DNA of 64,000 nt from Prevotella sp. (GTDB taxonomy: Bacteria > Bacteroidota > Bacteroidia > Bacteroidales > Bacteroidaceae): contig JAFTFG010000010.1 in the NCBI GenBank assembly GCA_017449675.1, positions 31,565 to 95,564 of the forward strand, in the 5' to 3' direction. The position numbers and the translations under genes are program-made. Position 1 is the first letter of the stretch. Each line of letters starts with the position of its first letter. The notes beneath the pieces are model-generated. The model was not told the origin of the DNA, made no database searches, and worked only from the letters and a program-made list of their open reading frames with translations. Positions 15,794 through 24,098 of this stretch are shown in pieces.

Positions 15794-18439
15794 CTACATT
15801 TCAAGCACCTTTGTACTCTCTTCCCCAAACTGCGAGACCACACGGACAGCGATCTTCTTGCCCTGTTCATATGGTATGGGTTCGCTCTTAAAGTCATAGA
15901 GCGTATCCCATATCTCATCGTTGAATTCCAATCGAAGGGTACGTTCAGCCTTCTTTTTGGCCAAGTCGCGGGCAACCGTGTCGAGACCTTTTCGCCAGGC
16001 TGCAAAGTCTTTCTTGTCGCCACCGCAGAAGTGTATGCTGCGCACCTTGAACAGACCACCCGTATAGTTGTCGTCCATCTCCCAATAGGCGATATCGTTC
16101 ACGTTGCGGGCTTTTACCTCGTCCTGTATTGGGTCGTACATATCCATACCGTTTATTTCCACATGACAGGTGCCATTGCCATCATTCACAAGACTGACGT
16201 CAGGCTCTCCGATGATGATAAACGAACCTGCCTTCTTATCCTTCTTCAACAGACCGTCTTGCAGCAGATCGTCACTCATACGCACCTTCGACACTTGGAA
16301 CGTTCCAAAGTTATAGTCCTTATTCTCTCCAGACTCGATGGTATCTTCGAAAGAGAAGCCAAGAATCACGAGCCAGTTGGACTCATCCAAGTGCTGACGG
16401 AATGCACGAACGGCCTCATTCACGGCGTGCTTACTGACGGTTCCAAACTTGGGGCCTATCATAAAATAGACACAATGCTCCTTTTCATCTTCTGCCTTAT
16501 AATAGCCTTTGGCATTCAGATAAGGTTCGTCGAGATGTTCCATTGAGTGCATCACCGCTTGTTGCTGCTTCACGCCATTACGAATACCGTTCGCCTTCAG
16601 ATTATTAAAGATACGGTCAGTAAAGGCAGCATACTCATCGTAGTCGTTTTGCTTGTCATTTAAACTCTCTGGCGAACTAACATCCAGGCTTTGCAAAGTC
16701 TCCACCGTAAATGGCCCACTCACACGGATACGCTTCTTGTCTTCTTCTGGCTGGTCGTAGAGCGTTTCTGGTTCTGAATCTGAACGTCCATTTGCCAAAT
16801 CTTGCAGTTTTATATGTGGGATGCTTTTATATTTAAATCCTTGCCTAATATTTGCTTGATTATCATCATGGAGTTTATAATAGGGTAGCAACGCAGTAAT
16901 TAACCTTATTTTGGCAATGTTTAGCGCAATTCTACTGGTGTCAATTGTTATCCATCTTCGTCCCCATTGTTCTGCTACATAGGCCGTCGTGCCACTTCCA
17001 CAAGTAGGGTCGAGAACTAAGTCGCCAGGATCTGTAGCCATTAATACGCATCTTTGAACTGGTTTTATAGCAGATTGGACTACGTATAGTTTTTCTCCTC
17101 CCATTTGATTTTGCCCAACTGTATCTGTCCATAGATTGTTCAGAGGTTGAGCTGGAAAGTCATCGAAATAACGAACATATCCTAATCCTCCTTTTGATGA
17201 AACGTCAATCCTACGAAGCCTCTTTAGTCTTTTTATTCCTTCTTCATTAGTCTTCCATACATTCCCACCTGGAACTTTATAGGTATTTCCTTCGAATTCT
17301 ATGTCAAACCTGCCAATATCTCCTCCAGATTGAGAGGTAAGGTTATCCAACCCATATATTCTTGAATTATTAGGTCTTTGGTTGTAATCAAAAGATTTCC
17401 CTGTTTGTTTTTCCCAATCGGAAATGGACATTCTAGTTCCATCTTCTAATTCTATCTTTTTATAAGCAGAACTGCCTTCTCCACCAAATACTTTTTTAAC
17501 AAAGAGGCCCCTGAATTTAAGATTGGGCTTGTCCTTTGCATACCATAATATATAATCGCATACCGATGCTGGAGCTTTCAGTTCATTGGGGCTACCTGCT
17601 CCTGTAGTCTTTTGATAAATAAGTTGGTCTACGAAGTTTTCGCTACCAAACACTTCATCCATCACGGAGCGTACTAGATGGACATTCGAATCCGAGATTT
17701 GCACAAAGCACGAGCCACTTTCTTTAAGCAACTCTCTTGCCATCACCAATCTATCTCGCAAATAAGTCAGATAACTGTGTATCCCCAATTCCCATGTATC
17801 ACGATAAGCCTTTATCATCTCTGGCTCATTGGATAGTTCAGCATCTCTTGACTCATGAGCCATCTTTGGCTTGTTTATCATGATTTGCCAGTTTCCACCA
17901 TAACGAATACCATACGGCGGATCAAAATAAATGCATTGTACCTGCCCCTTCATCCCCTCGCGATTCAGCAGGGAGTTCATGACGAGCAGGCTGTCACCCT
18001 GTATCAGTCTGTTCTGCCAGTTGTCGCTATGTTTATAGTAGCCAGCCAAACGTTCCAACTCATCATCCTCTTTGTCTTCCAAATCGCCAAAGAGGTCTAG
18101 TTGCAACTTGGCACTCTCGCTCTTATGCTCATGCAGTTCGTAGAGGTTGTCAATGATGGCCTCCGGGCGAATGTCCTCATGTTTATACAGGCTGCGGATG
18201 TCAGTCCGCAACTGGGGCATATAGTCAGGGGTATCCTCATCATCGTTCTTATACTTATTGAGCCAGTAGAGTTCCGGATCACGTCCGCGCTGGAACTCAT
18301 GGCGGAAAACCTGATACTCACTCCACTCTGGCTTACCGCTAATAGCCATTTGCTCCTCTCCCTGGTGGGCACTGTCGGGAATGGCTGCACGCTTATCGTC
18401 GTGCTTGATACTGGTAACGGGTCTATCGTATTTACTCAT
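15794..18439 (-). CDS. Type III-like DNA methyltransferase (Mod)
   Basis: This 881-aa protein is a beta-group amino-methyltransferase: the catalytic FDPPYG (D173-G177) precedes the AdoMet motif LDPTCGSGT (from D477). The long stretch between them (about residues 260-450) is where Type III Mod proteins hold the target-recognition domain. A C-terminal extension of about 350 residues is typical of Mod proteins paired with very long Res helicases. It should methylate adenine (or N4-cytosine) at an asymmetric site and guide Res. Codons in the middle (nucleotides about 16800-17640) are visibly more AT-rich than both ends. The gene lies between the toxin-antitoxin pair and the EVE-HNH gene; no clear own promoter was found. 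Confidence 0.9.
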   Translation of the reverse strand: MSKYDRPVTSIKHDDKRAAIPDSAHQGEEQMAISGKPEWSEYQVFRHEFQRGRDPELYWLNKYKNDDEDTPDYMPQLRTDIRSLYKHEDIRPEAIIDNLYELHEHKSESAKLQLDLFGDLEDKEDDELERLAGYYKHSDNWQNRLIQGDSLLVMNSLLNREGMKGQVQCIYFDPPYGIRYGGNWQIMINKPKMAHESRDAELSNEPEMIKAYRDTWELGIHSYLTYLRDRLVMARELLKESGSCFVQISDSNVHLVRSVMDEVFGSENFVDQLIYQKTTGAGSPNELKAPASVCDYILWYAKDKPNLKFRGLFVKKVFGGEGSSAYKKIELEDGTRMSISDWEKQTGKSFDYNQRPNNSRIYGLDNLTSQSGGDIGRFDIEFEGNTYKVPGGNVWKTNEEGIKRLKRLRRIDVSSKGGLGYVRYFDDFPAQPLNNLWTDTVGQNQMGGEKLYVVQSAIKPVQRCVLMATDPGDLVLDPTCGSGTTAYVAEQWGRRWITIDTSRIALNIAKIRLITALLPYYKLHDDNQANIRQGFKYKSIPHIKLQDLANGRSDSEPETLYDQPEEDKKRIRVSGPFTVETLQSLDVSSPESLNDKQNDYDEYAAFTDRIFNNLKANGIRNGVKQQQAVMHSMEHLDEPYLNAKGYYKAEDEKEHCVYFMIGPKFGTVSKHAVNEAVRAFRQHLDESNWLVILGFSFEDTIESGENKDYNFGTFQVSKVRMSDDLLQDGLLKKDKKAGSFIIIGEPDVSLVNDGNGTCHVEINGMDMYDPIQDEVKARNVNDIAYWEMDDNYTGGLFKVRSIHFCGGDKKDFAAWRKGLDTVARDLAKKKAERTLRLEFNDEIWDTLYDFKSEPIPYEQGKKIAVRVVSQFGEESTKVLEM

Positions 18440-18477
18440 TTTATATTGTTTTTATTTATTTATTCAGAAAATTGTCG

Positions 18478-18485
18478 TATCTTTG
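18478..18485 (+). promoter_or_regulatory. -7 element for the toxin-antitoxin pair
   Basis: TATCTTTG is an exact TAnnTTTG, 24 bp before the antitoxin ATG. No TTTG lies at 18-21 bp upstream. The element sits in the 70-bp gap shared with the divergent mod start. Confidence 0.55.
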
Positions 18486-18509
18486 CAGCAGAAAAAAATA
18501 AAAGAAGTC

Positions 18510-18743
18510 ATGACAGCAATACAGATGAATGCCGAGATTCTCCGCAATATGAGTATCATTGCAGAGGACGAGAACCTACTGAAGCGAGCAGCAAAATATC
18601 TGCGCAAACTTGTAGCAGAAAAGGAAGACCCTACTCTCTTCACAAAAGAAGAGTTCTTTGCCCGCATAGACAAGGCAAGGAAACAGCCTGGTAAACAATT
18701 TGTCAGCGTAGAGGAACTTGACCAATACATTCGCAACCTATGA
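18510..18743 (+). CDS. Antitoxin, YoeB-partner type of Bacteroidales
   Basis: This 77-aa protein has an N-terminal helix region (MTAIQMNAEILRNMSIIAED), a middle LLKRAAKYLRKL helix and the segment LFTKEEFFARIDKARKQ. That arrangement is usual in Bacteroidales antitoxins encoded just before Txe/YoeB toxins. It should neutralise the toxin by direct binding and probably represses the promoter. The ATG at 18510 was chosen because it lies 24 bp below the -7; a longer in-frame extension upstream has no start near a promoter. Its last 4 bases overlap the toxin ATG (ATGA). Confidence 0.82.
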   Translation: MTAIQMNAEILRNMSIIAEDENLLKRAAKYLRKLVAEKEDPTLFTKEEFFARIDKARKQPGKQFVSVEELDQYIRNL

Positions 18744-19018
18744 GCCGCTATAGTGTTGAGATCAAGCCTCAGGCTCAAGAAGATCTTAAAGTGCTGAGCA
18801 AGAGCGAGCCCAAAGCCTATCGGAAGGCTCTTACACTTATAGCAGAACTTTATGAACACCCTCAGACTGGTACAGGCAAACCTGAACAACTTAAGGGAGG
18901 CGGAGGTACATTGTGGAGTCGCCGTATCACTCAGAAGCACCGTCTGATTTACGAGATTATTGAAACAGTGGTGCATGTTGACGTACTGTCCGCTTACGGG
19001 CACTATGATGACAAGTAG
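18740..19018 (+). CDS. YoeB/Txe-family mRNA interferase toxin
   Basis: This 92-aa RelE-superfamily toxin cleaves mRNA on the ribosome. The YoeB signature is clear: YSVEIKPQAQEDL at the N-terminus, HPQTGTGKPEQLKG, LWSRRITQKHRLIYEI and the C-terminal SAYGHYDD, with the catalytic His-Tyr near the end. It overlaps the antitoxin by 4 bp. Its stop is only 5 bp from the stop of the convergent res gene, so transcription of the two may interfere. Confidence 0.92.
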   Translation: MSRYSVEIKPQAQEDLKVLSKSEPKAYRKALTLIAELYEHPQTGTGKPEQLKGGGGTLWSRRITQKHRLIYEIIETVVHVDVLSAYGHYDDK

Positions 19019-19023
19019 CCTAT

Positions 19024-22000
19024 TCATTGACTGATTGCTTTTAGAATCTCACTTTTCAACTGATCAATATCCTTGATCTCCAACAAATCCCAACGCCCGT
19101 AGGTCTTGAGATTGTTGGCTGCTGGAATCCAGTAGTCTTTCAGATAGTGGCGCTTTGCCTCTTTGTTACCTGAACCGTCGGCATCGAAGTCCTGACATTC
19201 TATGATCAGGTTTACGTCTTTGGTCTTAACAATAAACGTTGGCAGATACTCCTTGTTCTCATCACCGACCACGTATGGGATACGGAAACCAAGATAGGTG
19301 TTCTTTACCCACGACTCTACACAGTCCATCTGGTCGAGCGTCTTGGCTGCTATCTGCTGCCAGGAGTTATCTTCTGCGATAATCAGGTTGACATGACTCT
19401 TCTGTGTAGGCCATACAGTCTTGTTCGTAGGACGATAGACATGGGTGGTACTACCCTCTGGGTTATAGTAGTTGAGCACGGCGGATATTTCCTCATGGTC
19501 GGCGTTAGCCTGATGAACACCCTCCATAATACTGGCCAGCACGACCTTATAGTTCCAAAGCATCACCAGTCTTTTTTGTTCTGTGCTGCCATCACCGCCC
19601 ACAATTTCTAACTGCTCATTATACCATGTCTCAACAATCTTCTTGATATCAGGGAATTTCTGGAATTGCTGCCCATGCTCACGACTGGTGTAGTATTCAC
19701 GTATCATCAGATGGGCAAAGTAGTAGACCACCTGACTGTCGCGCAACTCCAAGTAGTCGGTCTTTAGCAACTTCTGATCACCATTGACAATAGTCTGCAA
19801 GACAGTTTCCGTAGGTATCTGATGGAAGTTGAGTTTGAACTTGGGCAGTCCTGTGAAGTCTGCCGTCAGCGTTCCTTCCACATTATCTGAGCGATACCCA
19901 GTAATCACAGGGAAGCGGATCTCCATCTTCTGGCGCTCAGGCAGGGCACGGATGATGGCCTTGGGCTTCTGAAGCTTTGTCACCACCGTCTTACCACCCT
20001 TGAAGGTGTTGAACGGCACACCGATGATACGGGCATATTCCGGTGGGAACTTATAGGTGACGTTCTCTGCGTTATATCTCTTCAAGTCTTTACGGTCAAT
20101 CTCTTGCCCCAACTTATCGTAAGGTATCAGGTCATAACTCTGACGACGCAAGGCACGACCTACCACCTGTTCGCACAGCAACTGACTGCCAAAGGCACGG
20201 ATGCCACAGACATGGGTAACAGTATTGGCATCCCAGCCTTCCGTCAGCATCGATACACTGACCACGCACTTGATATCGCCACCCAACTTGCCAGGCTTAC
20301 CAACAGTATTGACTACTTCACGCAGGATATCAGCATCCGTCAGGTTGTCGGCTGAGCCAGCACCGTGCTGATTGGCATATTCGTGTTTGAAGTCTTCGAT
20401 CTCCTTGGCGTATGCTTTTTTGAAGGCATCGTCGATACGTGTGGAGGCTTCATCGAGTGCTGAAGAGTCAATCAGTAAGGTGGGGAACTTCTCTTTGGGT
20501 AGGCCCATTGTGTCGTAGTTGGAGAACACGTCGAAGCGTCCATGCCGATAGCGAGGTTCACCATCCTCATTGACACCATCCTGATAGCCCGCAATGTCAC
20601 GATAGACTTCATGGGAGACGGTAGTATTGTTGCAGACCACGATTAAGACAGGAGGAGCCGTATAGAGCGTACCCATCGCTTCGTATGCCTGACGCAAGCC
20701 GCGATCATAGTCCTCATAGTCTTTCACAAACTGTTCTAAGGCTGTATTCAGAAGCGTCGGCAAGTTGGGAGCCTGAACTGCCAACTGACTGGTATCTACT
20801 TTGTCTTCCTTATCCTTTTTCTTCTGGGCACGGATGCCACGCTTAGGCAGTTTGTCTTTTATACTGTCGTAGATATTGCGCAGTTTAGGTTCATCCAAAT
20901 CGGGTGTATTGTCGTAGGCTGGCAGATAGGGAATCTTTACCAATCCACTCTCAATGGCATCTACCAGACCGAAGTCGCTCACTACCCAGGGGAACAACGA
21001 ATATTCAGGATAACCAGAACCTTTCAGGTAATAAGGCGTAGCCGAGAGGTCATAGACATGCTGGAGTTTATAGCCCAAGAGTTTCATCTGGCGCAGACCT
21101 TCGTACCAGACCATAGCCGTCTCGTTTTCCTGCTTGAGTTCAGAACGCTCGTCATCGTCCAGTTTGTCCTTTGTATTTCGTGGCAGGTAGCAATGGTGTG
21201 CCTCGTCGTTGATGACGATGATGCGTTTGCCTTTGACGCCCTTTTCCAAGACACGACTGAGCAATACGCTGTAGTCTTCAGTTTCTTTCTGCTGTACCAT
21301 CTCACCATCCTTCCAGACGATCTTTCCATCCATGGGTGAGGCATGTTTGCCTGAGAATACACGTGGCAGGAACTGCTGGTAGTTCACGATGGTGATGCTG
21401 GAATTCAAACCACCCAATTCCTTTTCAAACTGTGGAGGTATCAATCCACGCTGATGGTAATAGTCTGTACGTTCAAAGTTGTTGCTGCGCTGACTGAAGT
21501 CGAGTTGCAGTACGGCCAGACGGTCGCGGATCGTAATGCCTGGCGCACAGAGCAGGAAGTGGTCGGCATAGTGGGTATCCATCGGATTTGCCCGTTTGTT
21601 CAGGTAGTTATAGAGTATCAGCATGGCCATCACCACCGTCTTGCCTGTACCTGTCGCCATTTTGAAGGCAGTGCGGGGCAGCACATAGGCATCATCCTGT
21701 GACACCGTATGGCGACGCTCCAAGAGTTGGTTGATGATGTAGTTGCCGATGTTGGGGTCACGCTCTGCTATCTCGTTCAGCCACACAGCCGTTTCTACAG
21801 CCTCTCGCTGACAGAAGAACAGACGGAGGTTTGCCCGTCGATCTTTGTTGTTAAACCAGAAATCGAGCAACTCCTTTGTGATGCGTGAAGCCTTGGGATA
21901 GCCAGCCTCTCGCCACTGTTTCACCTGACTGCGGATTTCGTTGACAAACTCCGCATTGGGGTCAACGGAGGAGAATGCCTCTTGGGAAAACATACTCTTC

Positions 22001-22158
22001 TGTCCACGTTTCGGCACTATATTCACGTCATAGCCAAATGGACGTCGTCCGTTGATGACGGTTTCATAATCTATGTTACCGTTCATATCGGTGTCGTAGT
22101 AATACATAGGTTCCTCGTACGGATTGTTCAGTACGGGATTGTCATTGGATACCTGCAT
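19024..22158 (-). CDS. Type III-like restriction helicase-nuclease (Res)
   Basis: This 1044-aa protein is a superfamily 2 helicase of the Type III Res kind. Walker A is MATGTGKT (167-174) and the DEAH box is at 318-321. Later motifs include SMLTEGWDANTVTHV and EQVVGRALRR. The C-terminal domain aligns with the PD-(D/E)xK nuclease of the family, but the expected PD...ExK reads P973-T974...E987-C988-Q989. Thus the first Asp and the catalytic Lys are both replaced. BglII uses E-x-Q naturally, so activity cannot be excluded. It normally translocates on DNA with Mod. It lies upstream of mod, with the toxin-antitoxin pair in between. Confidence 0.88.
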   Translation of the reverse strand: MQVSNDNPVLNNPYEEPMYYYDTDMNGNIDYETVINGRRPFGYDVNIVPKRGQKSMFSQEAFSSVDPNAEFVNEIRSQVKQWREAGYPKASRITKELLDFWFNNKDRRANLRLFFCQREAVETAVWLNEIAERDPNIGNYIINQLLERRHTVSQDDAYVLPRTAFKMATGTGKTVVMAMLILYNYLNKRANPMDTHYADHFLLCAPGITIRDRLAVLQLDFSQRSNNFERTDYYHQRGLIPPQFEKELGGLNSSITIVNYQQFLPRVFSGKHASPMDGKIVWKDGEMVQQKETEDYSVLLSRVLEKGVKGKRIIVINDEAHHCYLPRNTKDKLDDDERSELKQENETAMVWYEGLRQMKLLGYKLQHVYDLSATPYYLKGSGYPEYSLFPWVVSDFGLVDAIESGLVKIPYLPAYDNTPDLDEPKLRNIYDSIKDKLPKRGIRAQKKKDKEDKVDTSQLAVQAPNLPTLLNTALEQFVKDYEDYDRGLRQAYEAMGTLYTAPPVLIVVCNNTTVSHEVYRDIAGYQDGVNEDGEPRYRHGRFDVFSNYDTMGLPKEKFPTLLIDSSALDEASTRIDDAFKKAYAKEIEDFKHEYANQHGAGSADNLTDADILREVVNTVGKPGKLGGDIKCVVSVSMLTEGWDANTVTHVCGIRAFGSQLLCEQVVGRALRRQSYDLIPYDKLGQEIDRKDLKRYNAENVTYKFPPEYARIIGVPFNTFKGGKTVVTKLQKPKAIIRALPERQKMEIRFPVITGYRSDNVEGTLTADFTGLPKFKLNFHQIPTETVLQTIVNGDQKLLKTDYLELRDSQVVYYFAHLMIREYYTSREHGQQFQKFPDIKKIVETWYNEQLEIVGGDGSTEQKRLVMLWNYKVVLASIMEGVHQANADHEEISAVLNYYNPEGSTTHVYRPTNKTVWPTQKSHVNLIIAEDNSWQQIAAKTLDQMDCVESWVKNTYLGFRIPYVVGDENKEYLPTFIVKTKDVNLIIECQDFDADGSGNKEAKRHYLKDYWIPAANNLKTYGRWDLLEIKDIDQLKSEILKAISQ

Positions 22159-22220
22159 AAGCGCTTATCGTTTATGCGCTGCTCTCTAAAAAACAAAAGC
22201 CTGACCTATAAACACAGAAA

Positions 22221-22346
22221 CGTGGACGAAGTTCGCCCGCATTCCAGGTGTTTGGTCAGACCTTACAGGAAACAAATCAACGTCCACGCATATCGTGAAC
22301 GTCTGCTTGTTTTACCTGTATTCTTCTGCGACCAAACTTCGGAATG
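22221..22346. repeat. Inverted repeats upstream of res
   Basis: Within the 360-bp gap between res and dnaB, CGTGGACG (22221-22228) is inverted at 22281-22288. A longer pair, 22240-22257 with 22330-22346, shares CATTCC plus GTTTGGTC. An open frame crosses the area on the plus strand but encodes nothing recognisable. The block would lie in the res mRNA leader or in an insertion scar. Confidence 0.5.
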
Positions 22347-22427
22347 TCTAATAAACAGCAAACGCTTTAATTTTACCCACAAAAATACATCACCCACTTT
22401 CGCTAAAGCATTCGGGCAATGCATTGG

Positions 22428-22455
22428 CAAATTTACAACTTATTTCTGAAACAAA
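22428..22455 (-). promoter_or_regulatory. Possible res promoter
   Basis: The minus strand reads TTTG (22455-22452), a 16-bp spacer and TAAATTTG (22435-22428). The spacer is shorter than the 19-21 bp norm, so confidence is low. If real, the res leader is about 260 nt and contains the inverted repeats. Confidence 0.35.
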
Positions 22456-22466
22456 AAAGAAAAAGA

Positions 22467-22490
22467 CAAGGATTTTGAATAAAATCCTTG
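22467..22490 (-). terminator. Terminator of the queA-nadE-dnaB operon
   Basis: A perfect 10-bp stem (22467-22476 with 22481-22490) with a 4-nt loop lies 28 bp after the dnaB stop on the minus strand. The run into T-rich sequence (TCTTTTTCTTTTTTG) follows directly. Confidence 0.8.
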
Positions 22491-22518
22491 CCTAGAATGT
22501 ATGAAGGGAGACGGTGTG

Positions 22519-24057
22519 TCAGAAAGGAAGGGGACCACTGTTATCGTAGTTATCAAAGGGTGACTGGTCGGCAGGATCATTCGGTTGTCCATTGACCCTG
22601 CTGGCAACAATCTCCCCTTCGTTCTCATTCCCCGTCGAGCGTTTATGACTACCCAGACGACTGTCCTCCGGATTCTCGAAACGTGTGAACTCACCACGGA
22701 AGGTCAGGAGGACATCACCTGTAGCACCCTTACGATGCTTGGCGATGATAATCTGTGCCATACCGTGCAGGTCACGACCATTGTCATCCTGATAGATATG
22801 GTAATACTCAGGACGGTGGACAAAGAGTACCATATCCGCATCCTGCTCGATGGCTCCCGACTCACGCAAGTCTGACAGTTGCGGACGCTTACCCTCCAGT
22901 CCCTCACGGCTCTCCACACCACGATTCAACTGTGAGAGGGCAATGATAGGGATGTTCAACTCCTTGGCCAAGCCCTTCAGTGAACGACTGATTGTCGACA
23001 CCTCTTCCTGACGACTGGAGAAACGCATACCATTGGCATTCATCAACTGTAAGTAGTCTATCATTATGATCTGTACGCCATGCTCACGTACCAGTCGGCG
23101 GGCCTTCGTCCGCAGTTCGAAGACGGAAAGGCCGGGAGTATCATCAATATACAGTGGTGCCCCCAACAGGTTCGTCACATTCTTATCCAGACGATCCCAT
23201 TCGTCAGGATGCAACTGTCCGTTCAGAATCTTTGAACCCTGTATCTCACAGACATTGGATATCAGACGGTTGACCAACTGGGTGTTACTCATCTCAAGCG
23301 AGAAGAACGCCATCGGCACCTGATAGTCGGCAGCAATATTCTTGGCCATCGAGAGGGCGAAAGAGGTCTTACCCATCGCAGGACGACCGGCAACAATCAC
23401 CAAGTCAGACGGTTGCCATCCACTGGTAAGATCATCCAGTTTATGATAACCAGTGGGCACACCCGTCAGTCCGTCTTTGTTAGCGGAGGCTTTCTGGATG
23501 ACATCAATAGCATTCTTGATGACTGGGTCTATCTGCGTATAGTCCTTCTTCATATTCTTCTGCGAGAGTTCGAAGAGGGAACCTTCGGCCTCCTGCATCA
23601 GGTCATCGATATCAATGGTCTCATCGAAAGCCTTTGTCTCTATAAAACTCGCATAGGAGATCAACTGACGCGCCAGAAACTTCTGGGCGATGATACGGGC
23701 ATGATACTCAACATTGGCAGATGATGCCACCCGTGAGGAGATTTCCGTCACATAGGCCGGTCCACCCACATCCTCCAAGTCACCCTGCTTGGCCAACTGC
23801 TCTGTGACCGTCCATACGTCAACAGGCTGTTCTTTCATTTCCAATTCACGGATGGCCTCATACACCTTCTGGTTACGAGGCTCATAGAAACTCTCCGGAT
23901 AGAGCATCTCACAGACAACGGTATAGGCATCCTTGTCAATCATCAAGGCACCCAGTACGGCCCGTTCTATCTCCGTAGCCTGCGGTTGTACATGGGCATA
24001 AGTGTTGTCTGTCTGCTGCGTTCTACGTGTTCTGCGCTGATTATTCTGTTCTGGCAT
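22519..24057 (-). CDS. dnaB: Replicative DNA helicase DnaB
   Basis: This 512-aa hexameric helicase unwinds DNA at the replication fork. The N-terminal primase-interacting domain (EIERAVLGALMIDKDAY...FYEPRNQKVYEAIREL) is followed by a linker and the RecA-like domain: Walker A VIVAGRPAMGKTSFAL, MAFFSLEMSNTQLVNRL, IIMIDYLQLM and the arginine-finger region IALSQLNRGVESR...LSDLRESGAIEQDADMV. A Gly/Asp/Asn-rich C-terminal tail of about 50 aa is extra. No intein is present. It is last in the leftward queA-nadE-dnaB set. Confidence 0.97.
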   Translation of the reverse strand: MPEQNNQRRTRRTQQTDNTYAHVQPQATEIERAVLGALMIDKDAYTVVCEMLYPESFYEPRNQKVYEAIRELEMKEQPVDVWTVTEQLAKQGDLEDVGGPAYVTEISSRVASSANVEYHARIIAQKFLARQLISYASFIETKAFDETIDIDDLMQEAEGSLFELSQKNMKKDYTQIDPVIKNAIDVIQKASANKDGLTGVPTGYHKLDDLTSGWQPSDLVIVAGRPAMGKTSFALSMAKNIAADYQVPMAFFSLEMSNTQLVNRLISNVCEIQGSKILNGQLHPDEWDRLDKNVTNLLGAPLYIDDTPGLSVFELRTKARRLVREHGVQIIMIDYLQLMNANGMRFSSRQEEVSTISRSLKGLAKELNIPIIALSQLNRGVESREGLEGKRPQLSDLRESGAIEQDADMVLFVHRPEYYHIYQDDNGRDLHGMAQIIIAKHRKGATGDVLLTFRGEFTRFENPEDSRLGSHKRSTGNENEGEIVASRVNGQPNDPADQSPFDNYDNSGPLPF

Positions 24058-24098
24058 TAAACGTTATACATTAAACGTTAAACATTTTACATTTATTC

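Noticed and set aside
21982-22449. Long plus-strand open frame over the res start and leader
   Set aside because: It overlaps the well-supported res start on the other strand, has no recognisable domain, and crosses the inverted repeats; more likely chance.
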